Assembly: GCA_032622095.1 (NCBI GenBank)
Contig: CP136061.1
Location: forward strand, 22,570,991 to 22,634,990
From: Siphonodentalium dalli
Taxonomy: Eukaryota; Mollusca; Scaphopoda; Gadilida; Siphonodentaliidae
DNA: 64,000 nucleotides
Direction of reading: 5' to 3'
Positions within the stretch are counted from its first letter, which is position 1. Every line of letters begins with the position of its first letter. This document shows positions 10,170 through 21,700 of the stretch, piece by piece. The position numbers were made by a program, and so were the translations under genes. The notes under the pieces are model-generated. The model worked only from the letters and a program-made list of their open reading frames with translations, made no database searches and had not been told where the DNA came from.

Positions 10170-11775
10170 TAAAAAAAACCCATGAACGTAACAACCAGGG
10201 CCAATACTATGAACACAATTCTTGTAATACGATTGTTCATAATAAGCTGTTTTGATGTCAATTTGTCGGGCAGAATCTGGGGAACACCATATCCAAAATC
10301 CGCTTTGGTAATAAAATTGTATAGCTCTTTGAAATAGGGTCCAATAATGGCTTTTTTGCCGTTTTTGCCGTTCCTTATTAGTCCAGTTAATCTGATGGAA
10401 AGAAAGACCCAACGTTGAACAAATTACTATATAATGTATTTTGTGGTGTTTTTGAATGTGGCTATACCCATATCATGACATATCCAAAATTCCCATGAAA
10501 CCCAGGATGGGAAAGTACGTAACCACCAGGGTCCTATACTATATGAACGTAACCACCAGGGTCCTATACTATATGAACACCAGGGTCCTATACTATATGA
10601 ACACCAGGCCCCTATACTATACGAACGTAACCACCAGGGTCCTATACTATATGAACACCAGGCCCCTATACTATATGAACGTAACCACCAGGGTCCTATA
10701 CTATATGAACACCAGGGTTCTATACTATATGAACACCAGACCCATATACTATATGAACGTAACCACCAGGCCCCTATACTATATGCACACCAGGGCCCTA
10801 TACTATATGAACACCAGGGCCCATACTATATGAACACCAGGGCCCCATACTATATGAACGTAACCACCAGGGTCCTATACTATATGAACGTGACTGCCAG
10901 GGTACTAAACTATATGAACGTAACCACCAGGGTCCTATACTATATGAACGTAACTACCAGGGCCCTATACTATATGAACGTAACTACCAGGGTCCTATAC
11001 TATATGAACGTAACCACCAGGACCCTATACTATATGAACGTAACCACCAGGTTAATCTGATGGAAAGAAAGACCCAACGTTGAACAAATTACTATATACT
11101 GTATTTTGTGGTGTTTTTGAATGTGGCTATACCCATATCATGACATATCCAAAATTCCCATGAAACCCAGGATGGGAAAGTACGTAACCACCAGGGTCCT
11201 ATACTATATGAACACCAGGGTCCTATACTATATGAACGTAACCACCAGGGTCCTATACTTTATGAACGTAACTACCAGGGCCCTATACTATATGAACGTA
11301 ACTACCAGGGTCCTATACTATATGAACGTAACCACCAGGACCCATTACTATATGAACACCAGGGCCCTATACTATATGAACGTAACTACCAGGGTCCTAT
11401 ACTATATGAACGTAACCACCAGGGTACTAAACTATATGAACGTAACCACCAGGGTCCTATACTATATGAACGTAACCACCAGGGTCCTATACTATATGAA
11501 CGTAACTACCAGGGCATTATACTATATGAACGTAACCACCAGGACCCATTACTATATGAACACCAGGGCCCTATACTATATGAACGTAACCACCAGGGCC
11601 CTATACTATATGAACACCAGGGTCCATTACCATATGAACTTAACCTCCAGGGTCCTATACTATATGAACACCAGGGGCCTATACTATATGAACGTAACCA
11701 CCAGGGTCCTATAATATATGCACACCAGGGCCCTATACTATATGAACACCAGGGTCCTATACTATATGAACACAA
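10170..11775. repeat. Two-length (30/24-bp) minisatellite in two blocks
   Basis: Units are CTATACTATATGAACGTAAC plus CACCAGGGTC (30 bp) and a shorter CTATACTATATGAACACCAG plus GGTC (24 bp). They are mixed irregularly in two blocks (about 10506-11055 and 11185-11770). A 135-bp spacer (GGAAAGAAAGACCCAACGTT and onward) precedes each block, so one block plus spacer was duplicated (about 666 bp). Both unit lengths are multiples of three, so long frames stay open: 10456-10833 and 11121-11714 (+), and 11506-11775 (-). The translation merely repeats NVTTRVLYYM or NTRVLYYM. A single ancestral unit remains at 10180-10235, and the sequence that follows it (GAACACAATTCTTGTAAT) also follows the last unit at 11768. 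I regard it as non-coding. Confidence 0.92.
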
Positions 11776-12146
11776 TTCTTGTAATATGATCGTTTCTATG
11801 TAATTTACTACTTCCTTAATGCAAATTTGTGTTTTATAGTATTCGACTGAATTTCATTCATTATTGATTGGGATTCAGCATATGTAGATAACTATTATTT
11901 ATATGATCTTCTCGGTGACCATCTATTGTTGGGACTCACTCGAATGTGAACATCGCTTTTTCTAACCGTCATATTTTAACAACTATAAGTTGTTTGATGA
12001 AAGTCTGATTATGACAGAAAGAAGGTATTAGCGTTTTGTGAAAACTAAACATACTTTTGACATATCACTGCTGAGTTCACTAAGTTGATAGATTTGTTGA
12101 TCTGGTTTGTTATCGTGGTGATTTTATGATAGTTCAGATCCCTTAA
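11776..12146. other. Intergenic, nothing recognised
   Basis: AT-rich spacer between the minisatellite and the TTAA element. No gene was seen. Confidence 0.4.
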
Positions 12147-12579
12147 TTAACCCTTTACCCAACAAACCGGCCAAAAACGCCCAAATAAAGCTTCAACAGT
12201 CTAAAATATCTTGGGTCTGTCTCAATAAAACCATATAAATATGGATATCATTGGAACCGGCTCATTGACCACATTGTGATGGTTACAGTTATGCCCTGTG
12301 CCAATGCATTCTCTTATATATGCGAGTCGACCATAGGTCGCCTCGCATATATAAGAGAATGCATTGGCCTAAAAAAAATCTTTTTTTAACACTTTTTACC
12401 ATTTTTCCTTACATTCTTTAACAATTTTATAATTTGTTTCTACATTCTTTGACAATTTTATTATTTTTAATATGTGTTAAGCCAATGCATTCTCTTATAT
12501 ATGCGAGGCGACCTATGGTCGACTCGCATACATAAGAGAATGCATTGGCACAGGGACGTTCTGTTGGGTAAAGGGTTAA
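12147..12579. mobile_element. Complete TTAA-flanked double-hairpin MITE (type copy)
   Basis: TTAA at 12147-12150 and 12576-12579 flank the ends CCCTTTACCCAACA and TGTTGGGTAAAGGG, which are perfect 14-bp inverted repeats. A 140-bp one-sided arm follows the left end. The core CCCTGTGCC...GGCACAGGG then holds two 69-bp near-perfect palindromes (12300-12368 and 12481-12549) separated by an A/T-rich spacer. The second palindrome is the reverse complement of the first, including its single arm mismatch. TTAA target sites and CCC-starting ends resemble piggyBac-group elements. No transposase is present. Sister copies lie at 22703-23078 (left end lost), 47978-48365 and, diverged, 16099-16346. Confidence 0.88.
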
Positions 12580-12645
12580 ATACTCATTTGCCATTTTTGG
12601 GGTCAAATTTAGCAAGCGGCACCGCGAACTCTGGATGTATAGTTA

Positions 12646-13018
12646 TATGGAAGTGGTAGCCCAGTGGTTAGAGTGTCGGATTCGTAATGGTGTTATCGCA
12701 CCGACATGAGTTCGCGTCCCGCCGGTGGACTATCGTCTCCATAATAGTGGCTTGGCCGGATTAAGCGGTGAGTGTGCTATATATAGCCACACGCTGTTTC
12801 AAATCTCGCCCCATGTTACTTGTACTGTGCTCGCTTCGTGGTACCTAGGCGAGAAATATGGACCTGGTTGTTGGGTATTTGTAAGCCGCTCTTGTGAAGC
12901 GCCCATAAAAATACATGGCTGCATGCAGAAGAATCGGCATTACTCAACAGCTGTGCAGCGCTTATATAATATATCGGGGATAGGCGCTATATAAGTACGA
13001 TTATTATAATTATTATAG
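12646..13018 (+). mobile_element. tRNA-derived SINE
   Basis: A tRNA-like head carries a good A box (TGGTAGCCCAGTGGTTAGAG, 12654-12673) and B box (GAGTTCGCGTCCC, 12708-12720) spaced as in tRNA promoters. It is followed by a body of about 270 bp. The element ends in GGCGCTATATAAGTACG and an ATT-rich tail (ATTATTATAATTATTATA), a tail style common in marine invertebrate SINEs. The head does not fold into a convincing functional tRNA, so it is not annotated as a tRNA gene. Possible short direct flanks (TATAGT) are weak. Confidence 0.7.
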
Positions 13019-13345
13019 TATTCGACACAGTGTGCACGGTTCAAATCACTCTAATTGCAATTTTAAACTATAGGGCCCAGGCCAATTTTGAGTAGTATGA
13101 AAATTATGGTTATTGGGTGTCTATAAATGATATTGTTCTAATGGGATCGACTGATCAAAAGTTTCAGGGCTGCGATAATCCGTAAATTTGGTTTAACTGA
13201 TTAAACATATGTTTGTTCCCTAGTTAGAATATAGGCGGACTTCTAGGGATGAGATGTATTATTTCTGACGATGCCAAAAGTTATTATGTACATTAATATG
13301 TAGCGTATTCATTTCTGTTTTAATGAGTGCGGGCGAATTTAAATT
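13019..13345. other. Intergenic, nothing recognised
   Basis: AT-rich spacer without supported features. Confidence 0.4.
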
Positions 13346-13349
13346 TAAA

Positions 13350-13738
13350 GTCGTGTTGAGCCAATGATTTTGAAGTCGTGTTGAACCAATCATTTTGAAG
13401 TCGTGTTGAGGCAAGCATTTTTAAGTAGAGCTAATCATTTTGAAATCTTGTTGAGCCAATCATTTTGATGTCGTGTTGAACCAACCATTTTTGAAGTATT
13501 ATTGAGCCAATTATTTTGAAGTAGTGCTGAGCCAATCAGTTTGAATTATTATTGAGCCAATTATTTTGAAGTAGTGCTGAGCCAATAAGTTTGAAGTACT
13601 AGTAGGGTTAAACCAATTATTTTGAAGTAGTGTTGCACCAATCATGTTGAAGTAGTGTTGAGTTTGAAGTAGTTTTGAGCCAATCGTGTTGAAGTTGTGT
13701 TGAGCCAATCATTTTGAAGTAGTGTGGATCCAATCATT
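13350..13738. repeat. Diverged tandem array of about 24-27 bp
   Basis: Roughly 15 copies of TTGAAGTCGTGTTGAGCCAA plus TCATTT, with substitutions and length changes between copies. It is an old minisatellite. Confidence 0.88.
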
Positions 13739-14268
13739 TTCTGGTATACTTAGATTTTACCATTATACTGATATGTTCTCCGCGATAAGAAGTGCATGTA
13801 GGTGTATTGGAAACAAACTTTAATCCCACGTGGAGGCAGGCCGCTTAAAATATTAAATATTCTTTAAATCAAAGTAAATAAAGTTATTGGTACCTAAAGG
13901 GACAAAACATTACTTATATTCGACATCTTAAATGTACTAAAATCCATTATTTTATTGGTATTCTCTAAATAAATGTTCAGATTTGACATACAATGAAGAC
14001 GATGATGATGGGGGGAATTTCCGATTTTCACCGGATAGATCCATAGAAATGCTTTGTTGAAAATATCTTGCAATTGTTGCCAGGTTGTATGGAAAACGGG
14101 CGTCTGAATCAAGGGGAATAATTGTGGCCGCCCTGCCACAAATGGACTATACCCAGCTTCCGTAGAGCGTGTTTCGAGTTTGATCGCGTTGGCTACCCGA
14201 GACACAAATTGGACACCACGTTACTTTAAACAGGAATTCGATCTTGTCAGAATGGTAGTCACACTGCG
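13739..14268. other. Intergenic, one featureless minus-strand open frame
   Basis: A 103-codon minus-strand frame (13894-14205) is relatively GC-rich and reads plausibly (for example SPFVAGRPQLFPLIQTPVFH). It has no recognisable motif, splice context or partner exon, so it is left as a possible exon only. Confidence 0.3.
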
Positions 14269-14490
14269 ACAGGGACCTGTCTAGAGGGCGACTTGTGAGA
14301 CAGGGACCAGCCTAGAGGGCGACTAGGAAGACATGTAGAGCCCAGATGGCGACTGGGGATACATGGACCAGTCTAGAGGGGGACTAGAGGGACAGGGACA
14401 GGCCTAGAAGGCGACTAGGGAGGCAGTGACCAGCCTAGAGAGCTACTAGGAAGACAGGGACCAGCGTAGAGGGCGACTTGGGACACGTCT
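14269..14490. repeat. 31-bp tandem array, about 7 copies
   Basis: Unit ACAGGGACCAGCCTAGAGGG plus CGACTAGGAAG, with an exact 31-bp spacing (14269, 14300, 14331) and moderate divergence. Confidence 0.9.
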
Positions 14491-14566
14491 GCCCCCTAAA
14501 ATGTGTCTTCTCCATATGTTTGTTCCTGGGAGAAGTGACTACATTCTCATTCTGTTTTCCCGAAAA

Positions 14567-14708
14567 CCGCACATTATCTGCTTATGATATAACTTATTTT
14601 AGGCAGAAAATCTGCTTAGAATAGCCTCATTTTGAGTCGACAATGAGCTGAAAATGAAACGTTCTGGTCACATTATCGACTGTGCGATTCTAAGCAGATA
14701 ATGTGCGG
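14567..14708. repeat. Inverted repeat with 18-bp perfect arms
   Basis: CCGCACATTATCTGCTTA at 14567-14584 is exactly complementary to 14691-14708, with a 106-bp loop. The following GTTTTCACTGTGGCCCGCGC (14764) is shared with 35047, inside the fold-back element at 34.8-35.6 kb. The two places therefore carry related repeat material. Confidence 0.6.
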
Positions 14709-15132
14709 ACAATGACACAAATAAGTTAACTCACGACTTTTTAGGTATGCGCTCTTTAATATGTGTTTTCACTGTGGCCCGCGCCATAAAACGAAATAAC
14801 GGATAAGACTCAAATAATCACATTATGTACCTATATCACAGTATATGCGAGGATATGTTGGTTCTCTCACATAACAGTATGCATATGTCCCAACATCATA
14901 TTTAAAGTATTTACTGATCATAATGGTGTTCTTACTCACTTTTTATAAAACGGCTCATGTGTTACATGATACTTTTTGGATCATAGAATGGTAGGTGGGC
15001 GTGAACATTGAACTTCAGACAGTCCATTTATGATTTATCCCCATTAACCAAACAATGCAAACTACTAATTCTCCCAATTTGAAACCACTGGGTTGGTCCC
15101 TGCACTGTGGTTTTGTCCTGGAGTCTATTGCA
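14709..15132. other. Intergenic, nothing recognised
   Basis: Apart from the shared CACTGTGGCCCGCGCCAT motif noted in the preceding entry, no gene or repeat was recognised. Confidence 0.35.
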
Positions 15133-15491
15133 TCAGACTGTAGTCAGGCCCTTCAATGCAGGGTAAATAATCCATACATTATTACTGGTTGAATAATATA
15201 ACCCGCGCTCGTCACCTAGAATGTGTATGGCGTGTTTCCAGACTTGCGCATCGGGCCAAACCCACTCTAGAAATTTATCAAGGCTATATCTATTTAGGCA
15301 TTGTTTTATCATGTGATGATACCTATACACTCGGCGATCTCCCTGCCATGTTCTTTTAAAAAGGTCAGGGTGTAAGTGAATGTGCTTCTATCACTATTCG
15401 CCCGTAACACGTACCAGATGACATACATATACATGGGTGTGTATGCGTCATGGTCGACATATGGTCGTTGAACCCCGTTCACATTTAACAT
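15133..15491 (-). pseudogene. Possible frameshifted coding remnant, unidentified
   Basis: Two overlapping minus-strand frames follow one another (15491-15309, then 15330-15133). They read as if one frameshift splits a single protein-like sequence: first MYVIWYVLRANSDRSTFTYT and LTFLKEHGREIAECIG, then NRYSLDKFLEWVWPDAQVW and KHAIHILGDERGLYY. The composition looks protein-like (Trp, balanced charges), but no family is recognised. It could equally be chance. The remnant lies just upstream of exon 1 of the secreted-protein gene, on the opposite strand. Confidence 0.25.
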
Positions 15492-15679
15492 CTAATGTAA
15501 GTTTGGCTGTCAGACAATTCCTATACTAACTCCCACATATTGTTCACGTTACCTCGTAGTTTTCATTGTTTGGATAACCGTTATTTCTTGTGTAACCATG
15601 ACTACATGAATAGGTCCGTTCCTTTGTCACGAGTTTGGTCCCATTCTCTTAGCCTTTGCTGTGTGGTTCGGTCGGCGTC

Positions 15680-15725
15680 ATGGATTCTAAGCTAACATTT
15701 TTGGCTATTTCCTGTCTGATGATAT
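15680..15725 (+). CDS. Exon 1 of the secreted-protein gene: signal peptide
   Basis: ATG at 15680 starts MDSKLTFLAISCLMI, and one extra base (T) remains before the donor GTAAGT at 15726-15731. The exon is 46 bp, identical in length and phase to the exon at 50009-50054, and shares its first five residues (MDSKL). This supports both as real exons. Confidence 0.75.
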
Positions 15726-18700
15726 GTAAGTACGATAATCTATCTACACACATTTCTTGGAACATTAAAAAATTCTTATATTATATTATAACATGGGTCA
15801 CACGAATAAATTTGGGCAAATCATAGCGCTTCTGAAAGTACTTAAAATATTTTTCTTTCAAACTACCATACGTAAAATCAGGCTGATATATGGATATTCA
15901 GTTAAAACAAATCGCATCGTTTTGTATTTTTTGTTTTCAAAGTGTCGGGATGTTATAATCAACCAGGTGTTTCACTGACTAGTCATGCAGCAATGTGTTA
16001 CTCTTACTTACCAATACATAGAGAAGGTAACAAAGATATGTTTGCGAGTACATTAAATCATCATCTCTCTAAAAATATCATTTCTAAAAACAATCTCATT
16101 AACCCTTCCATGACTGGATCTTCCAGAAATGTTTCGAAAACCCCGCGCCAATGTATTTTCTTACATATGCGGGTTTCCCCATACGGAGCCTCGCATTTTT
16201 AAGAGAATACATTGGCCGAGTTATATTTATATTGAGCTTGTTAGCCAGTGCATTCTATTATATATTATAAGCGAATGCACTGGCACATGATCGTCGCTAA
16301 TGCTGCACCAGCGCAGCTCCCGTCGTGAACCCCATTAAAGGGTTAAAGCAGCGCGTACTGTTCGTGCATTACATTGGACACGGTAACGAATTACTAATTT
16401 TGCCGCCTTCCTTCGATCACAATAATGATAAATAATAGTAATCCTCATTAAAGGGTTAAATAATAGTAAAGCCCCGAAATACGAATACATAGAGGATCTC
16501 ACATGAGTTTCTATTTTATACGTAATTTATCAACCGAGTTCACTAAATTCGATTTGAGCCGATGTTTACCTCGGCGCTCAAATAGAATTTAGTGGACGAG
16601 GTTGATAAATTACGTATAAAATAGAACGAGTTTGAGATATCTTTTATCACATGATCAAATAAACGCGAAGCAACACGAAGTATTCATCGAAAACAACAAT
16701 CATAAACTTCAGCGATCGCAAGTCATTTAAATAATGGCGTGACGTCATCGCACCCGCTAATATTACACCTGTGTCTTACCAATAATTATGAAGCTGGTTT
16801 TGTGGGTTAATTATGTGATAAAAGGACTTTCAACACCGAAACGACGTGCCGATTTCAATGTTCAACTTTCTGCACACAAAAATGATACAAACGCTCTGTA
16901 CTTTAAAGCCACAGGGCAGTTTGCACTCCAATAATAAACTTATAATGTTTACTTTTGAATTTGTCCTGGTATCGAAATAAGTCGATAAATACCCGAACTA
17001 TCTGTCTAGTATTGTATGTCCCAGAAAGACGCATGGATGATGGAAGTAATAAAAATGCAATTTATAATGTTCACTTGTGAATTTGTCCTGGTATGGAAAT
17101 AGGTCAATAAATACCTTAGTTACCTTTCTATCATTATATGTCACAGAAAGGAGCATGGACGTAATAAAACATACAACTTCAGACACACTATACGGGCCCC
17201 GTATACAAGGCATACAACTGTGCCATATGTGTAAATCAAATTTCTCGAATCGGTAACGGAATATCAGGAAAAGGTACATCAACATTATGTAGTACCATAA
17301 ACATTATGTAGTACCATCAACATTATGTAGTACCACAAACATTTCAGAGCGACGACAGCTCTAGATTTCTTCACACGGTCCACAGTTGCAAGTTTACGCG
17401 ATCGTTGACTAAAAGCATTGAACCGGCACAACAAAAAGATCTCAAATTTATCGAAAAAATAAGCAACAACATGTACAATTTTATGATATCACTGTTGAAA
17501 CTCCGTGAAGTGTACCCATATGCTTGCGACATGTAGCAGGGTTTTGTTGTGTCAATTAGATTAGATTAGATTATTTATTAGTAATGATACAAATATCTAT
17601 ACAATTTTATACTAAAGTTGTCACATGTATACAAATTGAATGAGCAATATTATATGATTATTGATCTTTCGAGTCAGAGTATGATTTTAATCAGACTGGT
17701 TATCACAGTGGAGCATATTTCAAAGTAATTTTATTATATCTTCTCGCTATCAAGCAGGCTAGATATTCTGTGTTACCAATAGACACATCGTGTATACAGA
17801 TGTCCTGAGAAAAGTGTCGCACAAAGTACATCTCTTCGTAATTTATATTCGAACACGTAAGAAATGTCATGTTCTGGTATCAGTGTCACAGCAATTTCGT
17901 CGACTTATTTCGATACCGGGAAAATTCAACGCTAATATCGACAAAATCGTCCACAAGTATGCATTTATAACACACATGCAACGCGATAATCGACAAAACC
18001 ATCCACAAAAGTAACCATTTATAACACAGGCAACGCGAAAATCGACAAAACTATTCACAAGTAACCATTTATATCACACAGGCAACGCGAAAATCGACAA
18101 AACCACCCCAAACTAAGCATTTATGTCACACAGGCAACGCGAAAATCGACAAAATCATACACGAGTAACCATTTATATCACACAGGCAACGCGAAAATCC
18201 ACAAAACCATACACGAGTAATCATTTATATCACACAGGCAATGCGAAAATCCACAAAACCATACACGAGTAACCATTTATATCACACAGGCAACGCGAAA
18301 ATCGACAAAACCATCCACAACTAAGCATTTATGTCACACAGGCAAAGCGAAAATCAATAAACCCATCTACAACTAAGCATGTATACCACACAGGCAACGC
18401 GAAAATCGACGAAACCATCCACAAGTTACCATTTATATCAAACATGCAAAGTGAAAATCGATAAAACCATCCACAAGTAACCATTCATATCACACAGGCA
18501 AAGCGAAAATCCACAAAACCATCCACGAGTAACTATTTATATCACACAGGCAACGCGAAAATCCACAAAATCGTCCACAAATATCCATTCATATCACACA
18601 GGCAAAGCGAAAATCCACAAAACCATCCACGAGTAACTATTTATGTCACACATGCAACGCGAAAATCGACAAAACAATCCACGAGTAACCATTTATAAAT

Positions 18701-21700
18701 ATCAAACATGCAACGCGAAAATCGACAAAACCATCCACAATTAACCATTCATATCACACAGGCAAAGCGAAAATCCACGAGTAACCATTTATATCACACA
18801 TGCAACGCGAAAATCCACAAAACCATCCACATGTTATTCGTTGAAAACCATCACAAAAGATCATATATGCCGCTTGTGGGCGACGGAAGCGAACTTGGAT
18901 GATCTTTATTAGAGGCGATCATATAGGTATTTCTGCTAGGTTGACACAAACTTCCACATATGAAAGTCGATATCTGGCCATCAAAACCACATATTAATGG
19001 GCTCGTGTCCATTCTGATTAAACCACATATTAATGGGCTCATGTGTCCATTCTGATTAAACCTCATATTAATGGGCTCATGTGTCCATTCTGATTAAACC
19101 TCATATTAATGGGCTCATGTGTCCATTCTGAGTAAACCTCCTATTAATGGGCTCATGTGTCCATTCTGATTAAACCTCCTATTAATCGGCTCATGTGTCC
19201 ATTCTGATTAAACCTCCTATTAATGGGCGCATGTGTCCATTCTGATTAAACCTGCTATTAATAGGCTCATGTGTCCATTCTGATTAAACCTGCTATTAAT
19301 GGGCTCATGTGTCCATTCTGATTATACCTCCTAGTAATGGGCTCACGTGTCCATTCTAATTAAACCTCCTATTAATGGGCTCATGTGTCCATTCTGATTA
19401 AACCTGCTATTAATAGGCTCATGTGTCCATTCTGATTAAACCTGCTATTAATGGGCTCATGTGTCCATTCTGATTATACCTCCTAGTAATGGGCTCACGT
19501 GTCCATTCTAATTAAACCTCCTATTAATGGGCTCATGTGTCCATTCTGATTAAACATCCTATTAATGGGCTCATGTGTCCAGTCTGATTAAACCTCATAT
19601 TAACGGGCTCATGTGTCCATTCTGATTAAACCTGCTATTAATGGGCTCATGTGTCGATTCTGATTAAACCTGCTATTAATAGGCTCATGTGTCCATTCTG
19701 ATTAAACCTGCTATTAATGGGCTCATGTGTCCATTCTGATTATACCTCCTAGTAATGGGCTCACGTGTCCATTCTAATTAAACCTCCTATTAATGGGCTC
19801 ATGTGTCCATTCTGATTAAACATCCTATTAATGGGCCCATGTGTCCAGTCTGATTAAACCTGCTATTAATAGGCTCATGTGTCCATTCTGATTAAACCTG
19901 CTATTAATGGGCTCATGTGTCCATTCTGATTATACCTCCTAGTAATGGGCTAACGTGTCCATTCTAATTAAACCTCATATTAACGGGCTCATGTGTCCAG
20001 TCTGATTAAACCTCATATTAACGGGCTCATGTGTCCATTCTGATTAAACCTGCTATTAATGGGCTCATGTGTCCATTCTGATTAAACCTGCTATTAATAG
20101 GCTCATGTGTCCATTCTGATTAAACCTGCTATTAATGGGCTCATGTGTCCATTCTGATTATACCTCCTAGTAATGGGCTAACGTGTCCATTCTAATTAAA
20201 CCTCATATTAACGGGCTCATGTGTCCAGTCTGATTAAACCTCATATTAACGGGCTCATGTGTCCAGTCTGATTAAACCTCATATTAACGGGCCCATGTGT
20301 CCATTCTGATTAAACCTCATATTAACGGGCTCATGTGTCCATTCTGATTAAACCTCATATTAACGGGCTCATGTGTCCAGTCTGATTAAACCTCGTATTA
20401 ATGGGCCCATGTGTCCAGTCTGATTAAACCTCCTATTAATGGGCCCATGTGTCCAGTCTGATTAAACCTCATATTAATGGGCTCATGTGTCCAGTCTGAT
20501 TAAACCTCATATTAACGGGCTCATGTGTCAATTCTGATTAAACATCCTATTAATGGGTTCATGTGTCCATTCTGATTAAACCTCATATTAACGGGCTCAT
20601 GTGTCAATTCTGATTAAACCTCATATTAACGGGCCCATGTGTCCATTCTGATTAAACCTCATATTAACGGGCTCATGTGTCCATTCTGATTAAACCTCAT
20701 ATTAACGGGCTCATGTGTCCATTCTGATTAAACCTCATATTAACGGGCTCATGTGTCCATTCTGATTAAACCTCATATTAATGGGCTCATGTGTCCATTC
20801 TGATTAAACATCATATTAATGGGCCCATGTGTCCATTCTGATTAAACCTCATATTAACGGGCTCATGTGTCCATTCTGATTAAACCTCATATTAACGGGC
20901 CCATGTGTCCAGTCTGATTAAACCTCCTATTAACGGGCCCATGTGTCCAGTCTGATTAAACCTCATATTAACGGGCCCATGTGTCCAGTCTGATTAAACC
21001 TCCTATTAACGGGCCCATGTGTCCATTCTGATTAAACCTCATATTAACGGGCTCATGTGTCCATTCTGATTAAACATCCTATTAATGGGCTCATGTGTCC
21101 ATTCTGATTAAACCTGCTATTAATAGGCTCATGTGTCCATTCTGATTATACCTCCTAGTAATGGGCTCACGTGTCCATTCTAATTAAACCTCCTATTAAT
21201 GGGCTCATGTGTCCATTCTGATTAAACCTCCTATTAATGGGCCCATGTGTCCAGTCTGATTAAGCCTCATATTAACGGGCTCATGTGTCCATTCTGAGTA
21301 AACCTCATATTAACGGGCCCATGTGTCCAGTCTGATTAAACCTCATATTAACGGGCCCATGTGTCCAGTCTGATTAAACCTCATATTATCGGGCCCATGT
21401 GTCCAGTCTGATTAAACCTCCTATTAATGGGCGCATGTGTCCAGTCTGATTAAACCTCATATTAGCGGGCTCATGTGTCCAGTCTGATTAAACCTCATAT
21501 TAACGGGCGCATGTGTCCATTCTGATTAAACCTCATATTAACGGGCTCATGTGTCCAGTCTGATTAAACATCCTATTAACGGTCTCATGTGTCAAATCTC
21601 ATTATGTTGTGAGATTAGAAAACGTACTGATTGTGGTTTTATTATTTCAAATCGGACGGCATCATTAAGCATAATAGGCGATAGTCAATCCGACCCTTAT

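Noticed and set aside
11121-11714. 197-codon open frame
   Set aside because: It is only the 30/24-bp minisatellite read in frame; both unit sizes are multiples of three, so no stops arise.
12654-12730. tRNA gene
   Set aside because: The A and B boxes are good, but the sequence does not fold as an intact tRNA and it continues into a SINE body.
17948-21600. CRISPR-like array
   Set aside because: Units are contiguous tandem repeats without unique spacers, and the window is eukaryotic.
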